A DNA stretch of 64,000 nt, taken from positions 620,001-684,000 of the forward strand of contig NZ_OW711693.1 of NCBI RefSeq assembly GCF_940670685.1, given 5' to 3'. The DNA is from Anaeropeptidivorans aminofermentans. Its GTDB lineage: Bacteria; Bacillota; Clostridia; Lachnospirales; UBA5962. Of this stretch, positions 33,804 to 42,442 are shown piece after piece. The notes under the pieces were generated by a model. The model was not told the origin of the DNA. It ran no database searches and worked only from the letters and a program-made list of their open reading frames with translations. Position 1 is the first letter of the stretch; each line of letters starts with the position of its first letter. Position numbers and translations under genes: made by a program.

Positions 33804-34736
33804 ATGGTTATTAAAAGAAAAGACTTTATCGGTCTCAAGGATTTAACTGCTGAAGAAATCCTTTACATTTTAGATACGGCAGAGACCATGAAATACGTGT
33901 TTAACCAAAAGAATAAAAAAGCGCCCCATTTGCAGGGGAAATCCATAGTTCTTCTTTTCTATGAAAATAAATCAAGAACAAAGGTAAGCTATGAGCTTGC
34001 AGGGCAGTACTTAAGCGCCAATATCGTTGATATGACCGTATCCCACTCCCTTGAAGCAAAGGAGAGTATTCTTGATATGGGAAGAATTGTCGACCAGATG
34101 GGGGCGGATTTTATCGTGATACGCCATCCCATGTCGGGAAGCGCCCAGTTTCTTGCGGAAAACGTATCCTCCTGCGTAATCAACGCCGGTGACGGCTTAA
34201 ATGAAAACCCCAGCCAGTCTCTTCTGGACCTTATGACCATAAGGGGCGAGAAAGGAAGGGTTGAAGGGCTTAAAGTAGCCTTAATAGGGGATGTTTTAAA
34301 CAGCAGAGTAGCAAGAAGCAATATATGGGCTCTTTTAAAGCTTGGAGCAGAAGTTTCCGTATCGGGGCCCCTTACTCTTATTCCGGAGGACATCGAAAGC
34401 TTCGGGGTTTCCGTATATATGGACCCGGAAGACGCCGTAAAAGATGCAGACGTTATTATGTCTTTAAGAATGATGCAAGAAGAGGACCAGTATGTAAATA
34501 CTTTGCCTTCTTTTAACGAATATAAGAATTTGTTTGAGATTAATAGCCGCCTTATTGCGGAGGCTAAAAAAGACGTCATTATCATGCACCCGGGGCCTAT
34601 TAAAAGAGGGATTGAAATTTCATCGGGGCTTATAGACTCAAGCCGATGCCTTGTAAATGACCAGATAGCAAACGGCGTAGCCGTAAGAATGGCAATGCTC
34701 TATATTCTTTCTTTAAGGGGAGGGATCATGATATGA
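33804..34736 (+). CDS. pyrB: aspartate carbamoyltransferase homologue with altered active-site motifs
   Basis: A 310-residue homologue of the catalytic chain that condenses carbamoyl phosphate and aspartate. The overall fold signals are intact: 'IVIRHPMSGSAQFLAE', 'LKVALIGDVLNSRVARSNIWALLKLGAEV', 'IIMHPGPIKRGIEI'. Two motifs differ from the family rule. The carbamoyl-phosphate loop S-T-R-T is K56-S-R-T59, and H-P-T-Q is N135-P-S-Q138, so the usual catalytic His (His134 in E. coli) is Asn. The 80s-loop Lys region is also unusual ('SLEAKES'). No pyrI follows. The start is ATG 33804 after GAGGTG. A 4-bp overlap couples it to pyrC. Activity is uncertain. Confidence 0.85.
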   Translation: MVIKRKDFIGLKDLTAEEILYILDTAETMKYVFNQKNKKAPHLQGKSIVLLFYENKSRTKVSYELAGQYLSANIVDMTVSHSLEAKESILDMGRIVDQMGADFIVIRHPMSGSAQFLAENVSSCVINAGDGLNENPSQSLLDLMTIRGEKGRVEGLKVALIGDVLNSRVARSNIWALLKLGAEVSVSGPLTLIPEDIESFGVSVYMDPEDAVKDADVIMSLRMMQEEDQYVNTLPSFNEYKNLFEINSRLIAEAKKDVIIMHPGPIKRGIEISSGLIDSSRCLVNDQIANGVAVRMAMLYILSLRGGIMI

Positions 34737-36004
34737 GATTAATTATAAAAAATGCCTGTATTCCTCATAAAGACGGAAGAGAAGAAATAAAATCTATTGC
34801 AGTTGACGACGGTAAAATCGTTGAAATATCCGAGAAAATAGAAAACGGAGATTCTTTTGTAGACGCAGAAGGAAATTTCGTCCTCCCGGGTCTTATAGAT
34901 ATGGATTGTAATATATGTGACCCGGGATATGAAAATAAAGAAGATATTTTATCTGTATCAAAGGCTGCGGCAAGGGGCGGCTTTACCTCCATAACCTGCC
35001 AGCCTAATACTTTGCCCGTCATCGACAATAAAACCGTTGTAAACTACATCATATCAAAAAGCAAAAAGCAGGCTTCAACCAATATTTATGTATACGGCAG
35101 CATGACAAGAGGTATGGAATGCAGAGAAATGGCAGAAATCGGTGAAATGGTAAACGCAGGCATCGTAGGCCTTTCAGACGGAGGCATATCTATTCCCAAT
35201 GCTTTCTTAATGAGAAATATACTGACATATTCAAAAATGTTCGGCATCCCTGTGATAGCCATGTGCCAGGATAACGATATTGCCAGAGACGGCGTGGCTA
35301 ACAGCGGAAGAATATCAACGGCCTACGGCCTTAAGGGAATACCCAAAGAGGCAGAGGAAACCTATGTTGCAAGAAATATCATCCTTGCAGAGCATACAAG
35401 GGCAAGGCTCCATATTTCCTCCGTTACGACAAAGGGGAGCGTTGAGCTTATCAGAATGGCCAAGAAAAAGGGGATTAATATTACCTGCGAAACCAAGCCC
35501 CATTACTTTACCCTTACAGACGAAAGCATAAAGGGCTATAATACCTTTGCCAAGGTAAGCCCGCCTTTAAGAAGCAAAGAAGACGTAGAGGCAATTAAAG
35601 AAGGCCTTCTTGATGATACCATAGATGTTATTTCAACAGGCCATTCCCCCGATACCATAGAAAGCAAGGATACGGAATTTGACCTTGCAAGCTTTGGCAT
35701 ATCGTCTCTTGAAACCGCCTTTTCCATAAGCTATGATGCCCTTGTTTCCAAAGGGCTTATGACTATGGGCCATTTATGCGAAAAGTTCTGCAAAAATCCG
35801 GCAGAAATACTTAAAATAAATGGCAAAGGAAGGATAAAAGAAGGTTACGACGGGGACATTATTATATTTAATAAAAATAAGTCATATTATATATTACCGG
35901 AAAAATTCGTGTCAAAGGCAAAATATTCTCCTTATAGCGGAAGCGAAATTTGCGGAAAACTCGTATATACTATTGTAAAGGGAGAAATAGTATATTCAAG
36001 CTAG
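34733..36004 (+). CDS. pyrC: dihydroorotase homologue lacking several metal ligands
   Basis: A 423-residue amidohydrolase-fold protein of the 'multifunctional complex type' dihydroorotase family. Landmarks: 'FVLPGLID', 'AAARGGFTSITCQPNT', 'RLHISSVTTKGSVELIRMAKKKGINITCETKPHYFTLTDE', 'SPPLRSKEDVEAIKEG', and an 'FGISSLETAFSISY' tail. The metal-binding H-x-H followed by R is here D58-C-N60 with C62. A second His position is Met177 ('VIAMCQD'), and the catalytic Asp of the T-D-H motif is Gly303 ('STGHSP'). His227 and His257 remain. In Pseudomonas an inactive PyrC' supports PyrB assembly, and this pair may work likewise. A functional dihydroorotase would then lie elsewhere. Confidence 0.85.
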   Translation: MRLIIKNACIPHKDGREEIKSIAVDDGKIVEISEKIENGDSFVDAEGNFVLPGLIDMDCNICDPGYENKEDILSVSKAAARGGFTSITCQPNTLPVIDNKTVVNYIISKSKKQASTNIYVYGSMTRGMECREMAEIGEMVNAGIVGLSDGGISIPNAFLMRNILTYSKMFGIPVIAMCQDNDIARDGVANSGRISTAYGLKGIPKEAEETYVARNIILAEHTRARLHISSVTTKGSVELIRMAKKKGINITCETKPHYFTLTDESIKGYNTFAKVSPPLRSKEDVEAIKEGLLDDTIDVISTGHSPDTIESKDTEFDLASFGISSLETAFSISYDALVSKGLMTMGHLCEKFCKNPAEILKINGKGRIKEGYDGDIIIFNKNKSYYILPEKFVSKAKYSPYSGSEICGKLVYTIVKGEIVYSS

Positions 36005-36013
36005 GAGAGAACT

Positions 36014-36700
36014 ATGAAAAATAAGATTATATTATTTTTAGCCGTTATTTCAATGGCGGTTTTCGGCGGATATATTCTTAATGACACCGTAAATAAGGAG
36101 ATTGATCCTAACTCCATTTCAGGCATATCTCAATTAGCGGGGGTTAAGGGTATTTCCAACAGAATCATAGCAGAAGATGTTCTTATTGAGGCCATGGAAA
36201 CCAATGCAAAGCTTGTGGTAATGGAAGTAGGGGCCAGAGAAAAAATTTACTATGATGACAGCTATTTCAATTCAGAGATTTTCAGAAAAAGCCAGGAAAT
36301 AAGCTTCTACGCCGACGGCGTCTTTACCGTAAGCCTTGAAGGCCTTGGACCGGACAGTATATTGATAGACGACGGGAATAAAACCGTTGCCATTACGATA
36401 GCAAGGCCTGAGCTTTCTTACATAGCCTATGACCCTGAAAAAACCTTATACGGAAATACGGAGAAGGGGCTTCTTCGCTTTGGAGACGTAAAGATATCCA
36501 TGGAGGAATTTAATCAGCTTCAAATAAGGGCAGAAGAGCTTTTAAAGGCAAAAATAAACGGCAATGATTTTATCCGAGAAGCTGAAAAAAGGACGGAAGC
36601 GGCAGCAAAGGAATTGTTTAAGGCGGCCCTTTCCAAAACGGAATTATCTAAGTATGAAATCATAATAATTTTAAAGGGTGAGGAATCTGATTTGGCTTGA
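36014..36700 (+). CDS. DUF4230-like secreted/membrane-anchored protein
   Basis: A 228-residue protein with one N-terminal membrane helix (about 4-22). It resembles the DUF4230 pattern: an extended beta segment 'LVVMEVGAREKIYYDDSYFN', 'FYADGVFTVSLEGLGPDSILIDDGNKTVAITIARPELSYIAYDPEKTLYGNTEKGLLRFGDVKISMEEF', then an amphipathic, charged helix (about 178-215). Function of the family is not established. AGGAGAG precedes the ATG, 9 bases after pyrC, and the end overlaps the acetyltransferase gene, so it is probably in the pyrBC transcript. Confidence 0.65.
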   Translation: MKNKIILFLAVISMAVFGGYILNDTVNKEIDPNSISGISQLAGVKGISNRIIAEDVLIEAMETNAKLVVMEVGAREKIYYDDSYFNSEIFRKSQEISFYADGVFTVSLEGLGPDSILIDDGNKTVAITIARPELSYIAYDPEKTLYGNTEKGLLRFGDVKISMEEFNQLQIRAEELLKAKINGNDFIREAEKRTEAAAKELFKAALSKTELSKYEIIIILKGEESDLA

Positions 36701-37238
36701 AAGTGAAAGACTTATTTTAAGAGACCATGTGGAAGCAGATTTTGAAAGCCATCATGAGCTTATAAGCAATGAAAAAAACATGTATTATATGCCGGAAGTT
36801 CTTACCCATTCGCTTAAAGAAAGCCGTGAGAATTTCAATGTTACCCTGAATGCCTCGAAGGAAGAAAAAAGAAGCAAATATTTTCTGAGAATAGAAACAA
36901 AAGACGGAATTCACGTAGGTGAAATAGGCTATAGCATTACGTCCTTTACCCCTTTAGGAAACATGGGGGAACTGGGCTATTTTATCAGAGAAGAAATGCA
37001 GAGAAAAGGCTATGCATCGGAAGCCGCCAAAAGGCTGATAGAATTTGCCTTTAAAGAAGGGGACCTAATCAGGCTTTACTGTTCATGCCTTAAAGAAAAT
37101 GCACCTTCAGAAGCCCTGATGAAAAAAATAGGGCTCATTAAGGAAGCGGAGCTTAGAGACTATGAATATCATGACGGAAAATTGAAAACAAGAGTTATTT
37201 ACAGGCTTTTGAAAGACGAGTATGCTTATGAAACTTAA
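36678..37238 (+). CDS. GNAT-family N-acetyltransferase (RimJ/RimL type)
   Basis: A 186-residue acetyltransferase of the RimJ/RimL group. Motifs: 'LESERLILRDHVEADFE' at the start, 'VGEIGYSI' (strand 4), the acetyl-CoA loop 'LGYFIREEMQRKGYASEAAKRLIEFAF' (R-x-x-G-x-A) and 'LKENAPSEALMKKIGL'. Substrate may be a protein N-terminus, an antibiotic or a small amine. The GTG at 36678 is the only start covering the first motif; it overlaps the preceding gene by 23 bases with no clear site, so the start is uncertain. Confidence 0.85.
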   Translation: MRNLIWLESERLILRDHVEADFESHHELISNEKNMYYMPEVLTHSLKESRENFNVTLNASKEEKRSKYFLRIETKDGIHVGEIGYSITSFTPLGNMGELGYFIREEMQRKGYASEAAKRLIEFAFKEGDLIRLYCSCLKENAPSEALMKKIGLIKEAELRDYEYHDGKLKTRVIYRLLKDEYAYET

Positions 37239-37310
37239 AAACAGTCTTCATGTGTTTTAATGGAATAAGTTTTCCATAGGGCTATAGTAAATACACTTGA
37301 CCTTAAATAA

Positions 37311-37350
37311 AAAAAGCTTATAGGCCGCAGAAAATGCCTATAAGCTTTTT
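37311..37350. terminator. bidirectional terminator between the acetyltransferase gene and cheV
   Basis: A 15-bp stem AAAAAGCTTATAGGC / complement with a 10-base loop, T-runs on both strands, between convergent genes. Confidence 0.8.
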
Positions 37351-37385
37351 TATAGTAAGATTAAAATTGTATTCATTATGTATAT

Positions 37386-38318
37386 CTATTTATTTTTATT
37401 TCTTGTTAAAATGTATCCGTCAAGGATTTCAACCAAGTCTTCTATCTCAGGCTTTGCAACCTGAGCGTTGGCTCCTAAGGAATCGCCTTTTATTTTCATA
37501 TCGTCGCTGATTAAAGAAGAGAATATAATAACAGGGACGGGGGCTAAAACCGGGTCTGTTTTTATCTTTTTTAGTAAAGTATATCCGTCCATCTGGGGCA
37601 TTTCTATATCTGTTATGATACATGAAACATGGTTAAAAATATCATCATTTTCTTCTTTTATTTTTACAATTTCGTCCCAGGCTTCCTGGCCGTTCGAAAA
37701 GGAGCGGATATTCTTATATCCTGCCGTATCCAGGCAGTTTATAATCATCTCTTTCAGGAAGCTTGAGTCTTCAACCACAAAGACGTCGTTTTGAATTTGC
37801 CTTTGGAATTTACGGGTTTCAAAACGCTTGGGGTCAAAGCTCTTATCGGAGCCTATATCGGAAAGCACTTTTTCAAAATCCAATATGGTAATTAATCTAT
37901 CTTCTATCCTTGCTATTCCCACAGCAAGGGTTTCCATTCCGCCGTATATGGTTTTATCCGGCTTTTCAAGATCCGTCCATGAAAGCTTTTGAATAAGCTC
38001 AACAGAATGAACATGAAACGCCGTTGTAAGACTGTTAAAATGGGTAACAATCATAATGTCTCTTTCGGGATGCTCCGATTCGGGAAGCCCCAGATAGGCA
38101 GCTAAATTAACGACAGTAATGATTTTATCCCTTGGTTTAAAAACACCCTCCACATAAGGGCTTGTATGGGGTATGGACATAACAGGCTCATACTGCATGA
38201 TTTCAAGTATTTTAGCAACATTTATACCGAAGCTTCTGCCGCCTATTTTAAATTCCATAACCTGAAGCTCGTTGCTGCCGGCTTCTATAAGCATATCTTC
38301 TTTGCTTTGTACAGCCAT
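37386..38318 (-). CDS. cheV: chemotaxis coupling protein CheV
   Basis: A 310-residue fusion of a CheW domain (about 15-160: 'LQVMEFKIGGRSFGINVAKILEIMQYEPVMSIPHTSPYVEGVFKPRDKIITVVNLAAYLG') and a response receiver (about 172-305, with phospho-acceptor Asp in 'VSCIITDIEMPQMDGYTLL', and Thr/Ser and Lys in 'IIFSSL' and 'AQVAKPE'). It couples chemoreceptors to the CheA kinase and takes part in adaptation. GGAGG lies before the ATG. It stands alone here. With flagellin at 54.9 kb it indicates motility. Confidence 0.93.
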   Translation of the reverse strand: MAVQSKEDMLIEAGSNELQVMEFKIGGRSFGINVAKILEIMQYEPVMSIPHTSPYVEGVFKPRDKIITVVNLAAYLGLPESEHPERDIMIVTHFNSLTTAFHVHSVELIQKLSWTDLEKPDKTIYGGMETLAVGIARIEDRLITILDFEKVLSDIGSDKSFDPKRFETRKFQRQIQNDVFVVEDSSFLKEMIINCLDTAGYKNIRSFSNGQEAWDEIVKIKEENDDIFNHVSCIITDIEMPQMDGYTLLKKIKTDPVLAPVPVIIFSSLISDDMKIKGDSLGANAQVAKPEIEDLVEILDGYILTRNKNK

Positions 38319-38684
38319 AATTGACCTCCTTGCTGATATTTATAAAAATCCATAATGAATGCCGGTAATCCGTGAAGGACTAAAATAATAAAGCCCTTTG
38401 ATTTCTTGGTAGTATAATTACGTATGATTATACTATAAAATGGCAAATAATTAAAGTAATACCTCTTAATATTATATATCGGCATAAGGTTTAGGTTTGT
38501 TGATTTTATTTTTAATTTATGCTAATATTTTTATTTATAGTAAGTCGAGTTCAGCCTTGCAGTCAATGGGCTTTTTTAAAGCTGACTGCTGTATTAATAA
38601 ATTAATAGAAATATGCGGACAATAAACGCTTAAGCCCGTATGCTTAAGTGATTATATATAGTTCAAGACTTAGGAGGAAAGCCT
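38319..38684. other. intergenic DNA between divergent cheV and asnB
   Basis: 366 AT-rich bases. No T-box, riboswitch, repeat copy or ORF with a plausible site was recognised; GACTGCAAGGCTGAAC-like and GCTGACTGC phrases near 38550-38590 could form a weak hairpin. Confidence 0.35.
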
Positions 38685-40514
38685 ATGTGCGGCTTATGCG
38701 GTTTTACCCGGCATGAAAAAGAGGATTTTCATGGAAGCGCCTTAAACAATATGATGGATAAAATAATCCACAGAGGGCCTGACAGTGAAGGAACTTACGA
38801 AGGCGAAAATATCATGCTGGGTTTTAGAAGGCTCAGTATCATTGACCTTGACGAAGGTTCACAGCCGATATATAACGAGGATAGAACCAAGGTTATCGTT
38901 TTTAACGGCGAAATATATAACTATCAGTCTTTGAGGGCTGAAATGATTGAAAAGGACCATGTTTTTTCAACGAATTCCGATACGGAAGTTCTGATACATC
39001 TTTATGAGGAATACGGAACAGGGCTTTTAAACCATATCAGAGGAATGTTTGCCTTTGCAATTTACGATATGGAAAAGGACGAGCTTTTCTGTGCCAGAGA
39101 TTTTTTCGGGATAAAGCCCTTTTATTATGCCTTGTGTAACGGTGAGCTGGTGTTTGCCTCTGAAATAAAAAGCATATTGGAATATCCGGGCATAAAAAAA
39201 GAAGTGAATACCCTTGCCTTGGAAAACTATCTTACCTTTCAGTATTCTGTTCTTGAAGAGACGTTTTTTAAGGGTATTTATAAGCTTATGCCTTCCCATT
39301 ACCTTATTTTTAAAGAAAACCAGCTGGAAAAAATCAGGTATTTCCAGCCGGAATTTACGCCTGATAAAGCTCTCAGCCTTACGGAAGCCATAGACGCCAT
39401 AGATAAAGGCGTTGAAGAGTCTATAAAAATGCATAAAATAAGCGACGTAGAAGTAGGCTCCTTTCTTTCAAGCGGCGTTGACTCAAGCTATGTGGCCGCC
39501 TGCTTTAAAGGGGATAAGACTTTTACCGTAGGCTTTGATTATGATAATTACAATGAAATAGAATATGCCAAAAGCCTTTCGGAAAAGGTAGGAATAGAAA
39601 ATTATTCCAAAACAATTACCACAGAGGAATTTTGGGACGTGCTTCCTAAGGTTCAGTATCAGATGGACGAGCCTTTGGCAGACGCCGCCGCAATCGCTCT
39701 TTATTTTGTAAGCCAGATGGCATCACAGCATGTGAAGGTAGCCCTTTCGGGAGAAGGCGCAGACGAATTTTTCGGCGGATATAATATTTATAAAGAGCCC
39801 ATAGACCTTAAAATATTAACCGACCTGCCTATGCCCATCAGAAGGCTTTTAGGAAAAATTGCTTCCAAAATCCCCTTTAAAATAAAGGGAAAGAATTTCT
39901 TTATCAGGGGCTCTAAAACTGTTGAAGAACGTTTCATAGGAAACGCCAACGTGTTTTCCAAAAGTGAAAGGGAAGCTATTTTAAAAGATCCCGCAGGAAA
40001 ATTTGACCCTATGGAAATTACAGGGCCTTTATACGAAAAAATAAAAAATTACGACGATATTACAAAAATGCAGTATATAGACATCCACCTTTGGCTTATA
40101 GGAGATATTCTCTTAAAGGCGGATAAAATGAGCATGGCTCATTCCCTTGAAGTAAGGGTTCCTTATCTCGATAAGGAAATATTTAAAATAGCATCTAAAA
40201 TTCCCGTTAATTACAGGGTAAATAAAACAGCGACAAAATATGCCTTTAGAATGGCTGCAAAAAGGCATCTGCCGGAAGACGTTGCCAATAAGAAAAAGCT
40301 TGGATTCCCTGTTCCCATAAGAATATGGCTTAAAGAAGACAAGTATTATCATATTGTTAAAGCTGAATTTGAAAGCGAAAATGCGGAGCTTTTTTTCAAT
40401 AAAGAAAAGCTTAGCGCTCTTTTAGACGGCCATAGAGCAGGAAAAGCAGACAACAGCAGAAAAATATGGACTGTATTTATGTTTTTGATTTGGTACAGAG
40501 CGTATTTTAATTAA
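38685..40514 (+). CDS. asnB: asparagine synthase (glutamine-hydrolysing)
   Basis: A 609-residue enzyme making asparagine from aspartate, glutamine and ATP. The N-terminal glutaminase begins with the nucleophile Cys2 (MCGLCGF), followed by 'IIHRGPDSEGTYE', 'LGFRRLSIIDL' and 'NGEIYNYQSLRAEM'. The synthetase domain has the PP-loop 'SSGVDSSYVAACF' and 'ALSGEGADEFFGGYNIY'. Length and order are normal. AGGAGG lies 7 bases before the ATG. In Firmicutes relatives some AsnB enzymes amidate meso-diaminopimelate in the cell wall, a role that cannot be excluded. Confidence 0.93.
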   Translation: MCGLCGFTRHEKEDFHGSALNNMMDKIIHRGPDSEGTYEGENIMLGFRRLSIIDLDEGSQPIYNEDRTKVIVFNGEIYNYQSLRAEMIEKDHVFSTNSDTEVLIHLYEEYGTGLLNHIRGMFAFAIYDMEKDELFCARDFFGIKPFYYALCNGELVFASEIKSILEYPGIKKEVNTLALENYLTFQYSVLEETFFKGIYKLMPSHYLIFKENQLEKIRYFQPEFTPDKALSLTEAIDAIDKGVEESIKMHKISDVEVGSFLSSGVDSSYVAACFKGDKTFTVGFDYDNYNEIEYAKSLSEKVGIENYSKTITTEEFWDVLPKVQYQMDEPLADAAAIALYFVSQMASQHVKVALSGEGADEFFGGYNIYKEPIDLKILTDLPMPIRRLLGKIASKIPFKIKGKNFFIRGSKTVEERFIGNANVFSKSEREAILKDPAGKFDPMEITGPLYEKIKNYDDITKMQYIDIHLWLIGDILLKADKMSMAHSLEVRVPYLDKEIFKIASKIPVNYRVNKTATKYAFRMAAKRHLPEDVANKKKLGFPVPIRIWLKEDKYYHIVKAEFESENAELFFNKEKLSALLDGHRAGKADNSRKIWTVFMFLIWYRAYFN

Positions 40515-40515
40515 T

Positions 40516-40541
40516 AAAAGCCCCGGATTTCCGGGGCTTTT
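40516..40541. terminator. terminator of asnB
   Basis: A 12-bp perfect stem AAAAGCCCCGGA with TT loop, immediately after the stop codon; it can serve the convergent DUF1836 gene too. Confidence 0.88.
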
Positions 40542-40545
40542 GAAT

Positions 40546-41109
40546 TTATTTTCCTGGCTTTACCTTTGAGAAATACTGATCTATAAGGCTTTCGGCTATT
40601 TGCTTTTTCGTAGCGGCGTCAATTGAAAGATAGAGTATTAAAAGAAGGGCTTTCAGCTCATCTTTATTTTTGACATTTAAAGTTCCTATGACTCTTTGTA
40701 TCTCTTCTTCTGCAAGTGCATGGGCCGTTTCCCAGACACTTTCGATATGGGATTTTTCTGCTTCCTGAGCCCTTGTAAAAAGCTCATAAATGGTTTCAAT
40801 ACCGCTTTCTTTAATAATATCTGAATTTAAGAGCTTGCCTATATCAGCAATAGACAGGCTGTATTTCAAATGAAAAATCATAATCAGAAGCATCATCTGA
40901 GAGGAGGAATATTTCTTTCTGTCAGGAGGAGGAAGTATTCTGCCTTTTGTATAATTATTTATCATGGTTTTTGTAATAATTTTATCATCGTTTGTTCTCT
41001 TATAGGAAGACAGGTTCTCCTCCATAAAGGTAGTAACCTGGTCCATATAAAGCCGGATATTGGGGATTTCTTCGGCATCTATAATTTTAATAAAGTCTTT
41101 TTCCTCCAT
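40546..41109 (-). CDS. DUF1836 protein
   Basis: A 187-residue mostly helical protein with the DUF1836 signature 'IPNIRLYMDQVTTFMEENLSSYKRTNDDKIITKTMINNYTKGRILPPPDRKKYSSSQMMLLIMIFHLKYSLSIADIGKLL'. The N-terminal half reads like a MerR/helix-turn-helix relative, and members are thought to be DNA-binding, but no function is established. AAAGG precedes the ATG. Single gene, convergent with asnB. Confidence 0.8.
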   Translation of the reverse strand: MEEKDFIKIIDAEEIPNIRLYMDQVTTFMEENLSSYKRTNDDKIITKTMINNYTKGRILPPPDRKKYSSSQMMLLIMIFHLKYSLSIADIGKLLNSDIIKESGIETIYELFTRAQEAEKSHIESVWETAHALAEEEIQRVIGTLNVKNKDELKALLLILYLSIDAATKKQIAESLIDQYFSKVKPGK

Positions 41110-41333
41110 AACACTGTACCTTTCATAGATAAATTTATTAAATATTAAAATAAAAGATTATTTTAATATTTAATAAATCCTAGTCTTAATATTCAGTTTC
41201 AATTATATACAAAAAATTATAATATTGCAACCATATAATATGGTTTTGTAAACTACATAGGAAATACCTATGACCACGGGGAAAAGGGGAAAAACGAGAA
41301 ACCCACGAAAAATACTGAATAAGATTTTAATTT

Positions 41334-41551
41334 TATAGCAAAATAACTTTCCGGTAGGAACAAAAACCTATTTTTCATAAACGGCTTAAATATAATAGAA
41401 ACACTTATATGAAGCCATTCATAGGCAACAAAGCTGAAAAGGTCTTTGCTGCCTACAAAGGAACGTTTAGCTAGCTTCTCTGTAAGTGTTTTCAGGTTCA
41501 CTAAGGATAAAATACACGGTTTTTGTTCCGGTAATTAAATTATTTTACTTT
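41334..41551. repeat. type C-like element, 218 bp, with interior insertion
   Basis: The left part (TATAGCAAAATAACTTTCC, GGTAGGAACAAAAACC) and the right part (GGTTTTTGTTCC, GGTAATTAAATTATTTTACT) are imperfect complements. The phrase TATTTTTCATAAACGGCTTAA is shared with 44110-44238. A central stretch (about 41420-41500) is unrelated to other copies. Confidence 0.5.
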
Positions 41552-41791
41552 AGTGTTGAAGACTTAACCAACTTGATGGGAGTATTTTTGACTAGCAAAA
41601 ACCTGAGCATAATGCCTTTGGTATTATGTTTTACGGCCGGATTTTTTGACCGTAGCAATTTATTTCCGTAAAATTGCAGAGACTTATAAGGTTTCTCTGG
41701 AAACTTTGCAAGCCTTCCTATAGTGTATCGCCAAAATAAAATTTTGACTTCGGGGCAAACACTTTCAAGTGTTCATCCTGAGAGAAAAGGC
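41552..41791. other. intergenic DNA upstream of recU
   Basis: No gene. A small hairpin ACACTT-TC-AAGTGT lies at 41759-41772. The sequence composition is less AT-rich than the flanking repeats. Nothing else could be assigned. Confidence 0.3.
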
Positions 41792-41820
41792 TTGCATATA
41801 TATTTTTCTGTAATTATACT
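41792..41820 (+). promoter_or_regulatory. promoter of recU
   Basis: TTGCAT, 17 bases, TATACT, 24 bases before the start codon. Confidence 0.55.
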
Positions 41821-41844
41821 TTATTGTAATAAGGAGGCAGAAAA

Positions 41845-42384
41845 ATGGGGTATTTTAAAACAAGAGGATTAAGAGGCTCTACCTTTGAGGAGATGATTAA
41901 TCTTACCAATGAGGTATATTTAAAGAAAAATCTGGCAATTATACAGAAGATACCAACGCCTATTACACCCGTAAATATGGATAAAAGCAAAAACACCATT
42001 ACCCTCGCATATTTCGAGAAAAAGAGCACGGTAGACTACATAGGGGCGGTCCAAGGCATACCTATATGCTTTGACGCCAAGGAAACAAACAGAAAGAGCC
42101 TTCCCATGCAGAATATCCATTCCCATCAGATCGAGTTTATGGAGAATTTTGAAAAGCAAAAGGGCATTGCTTTTTTCCTGGTTAATTTCACTCTTTATGA
42201 CAGGATATTTTATCTTCCTTTCAGAGAGCTGAAATTTTATTGGGATACTGCCGTAAAAGGCGGCAGAAAAAGCATACCTTATGAAGCTTTTCACGAGGAT
42301 TTTATAATACAGAATAAAAACGGGGCATATGTTCATTATCTTGAAGGGATAAACAGAGATATTATCATAAAGGAAGGCTTATAG
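41845..42384 (+). CDS. recU: Holliday junction resolvase RecU
   Basis: A 179-residue nuclease of the PD-(D/E)xK fold that resolves four-way DNA junctions in Firmicutes. Conserved elements: 'RGSTFEEMINLTNEVYLKKNLAIIQKIPTPI', the catalytic 'KSTVDYIGAVQGIPICFDAKET', and 'QIEFMENFEKQKGIAFFLVNFT'. AAGGAGG is 7 bases upstream. In Bacillus it is paired with a penicillin-binding protein gene (ponA); here a probable lipoprotein gene follows instead after 58 bases. Confidence 0.93.
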   Translation: MGYFKTRGLRGSTFEEMINLTNEVYLKKNLAIIQKIPTPITPVNMDKSKNTITLAYFEKKSTVDYIGAVQGIPICFDAKETNRKSLPMQNIHSHQIEFMENFEKQKGIAFFLVNFTLYDRIFYLPFRELKFYWDTAVKGGRKSIPYEAFHEDFIIQNKNGAYVHYLEGINRDIIIKEGL

Positions 42385-42442
42385 GAATTTCACTTGTATG
42401 CAGCTTTTTATAGCGGCATATGAAAGAGAAGCAGGAGGTACT

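Noticed and set aside
33989-34585. 198-codon minus-strand frame inside pyrB
   Set aside because: Shadow of pyrB codon usage; low-complexity Ser/Thr/Ile text, no start signal.
38319-38684. T-box or riboswitch leader of asnB
   Set aside because: No TGGNACCGCG-type T-box sequence and no conserved riboswitch core was found.
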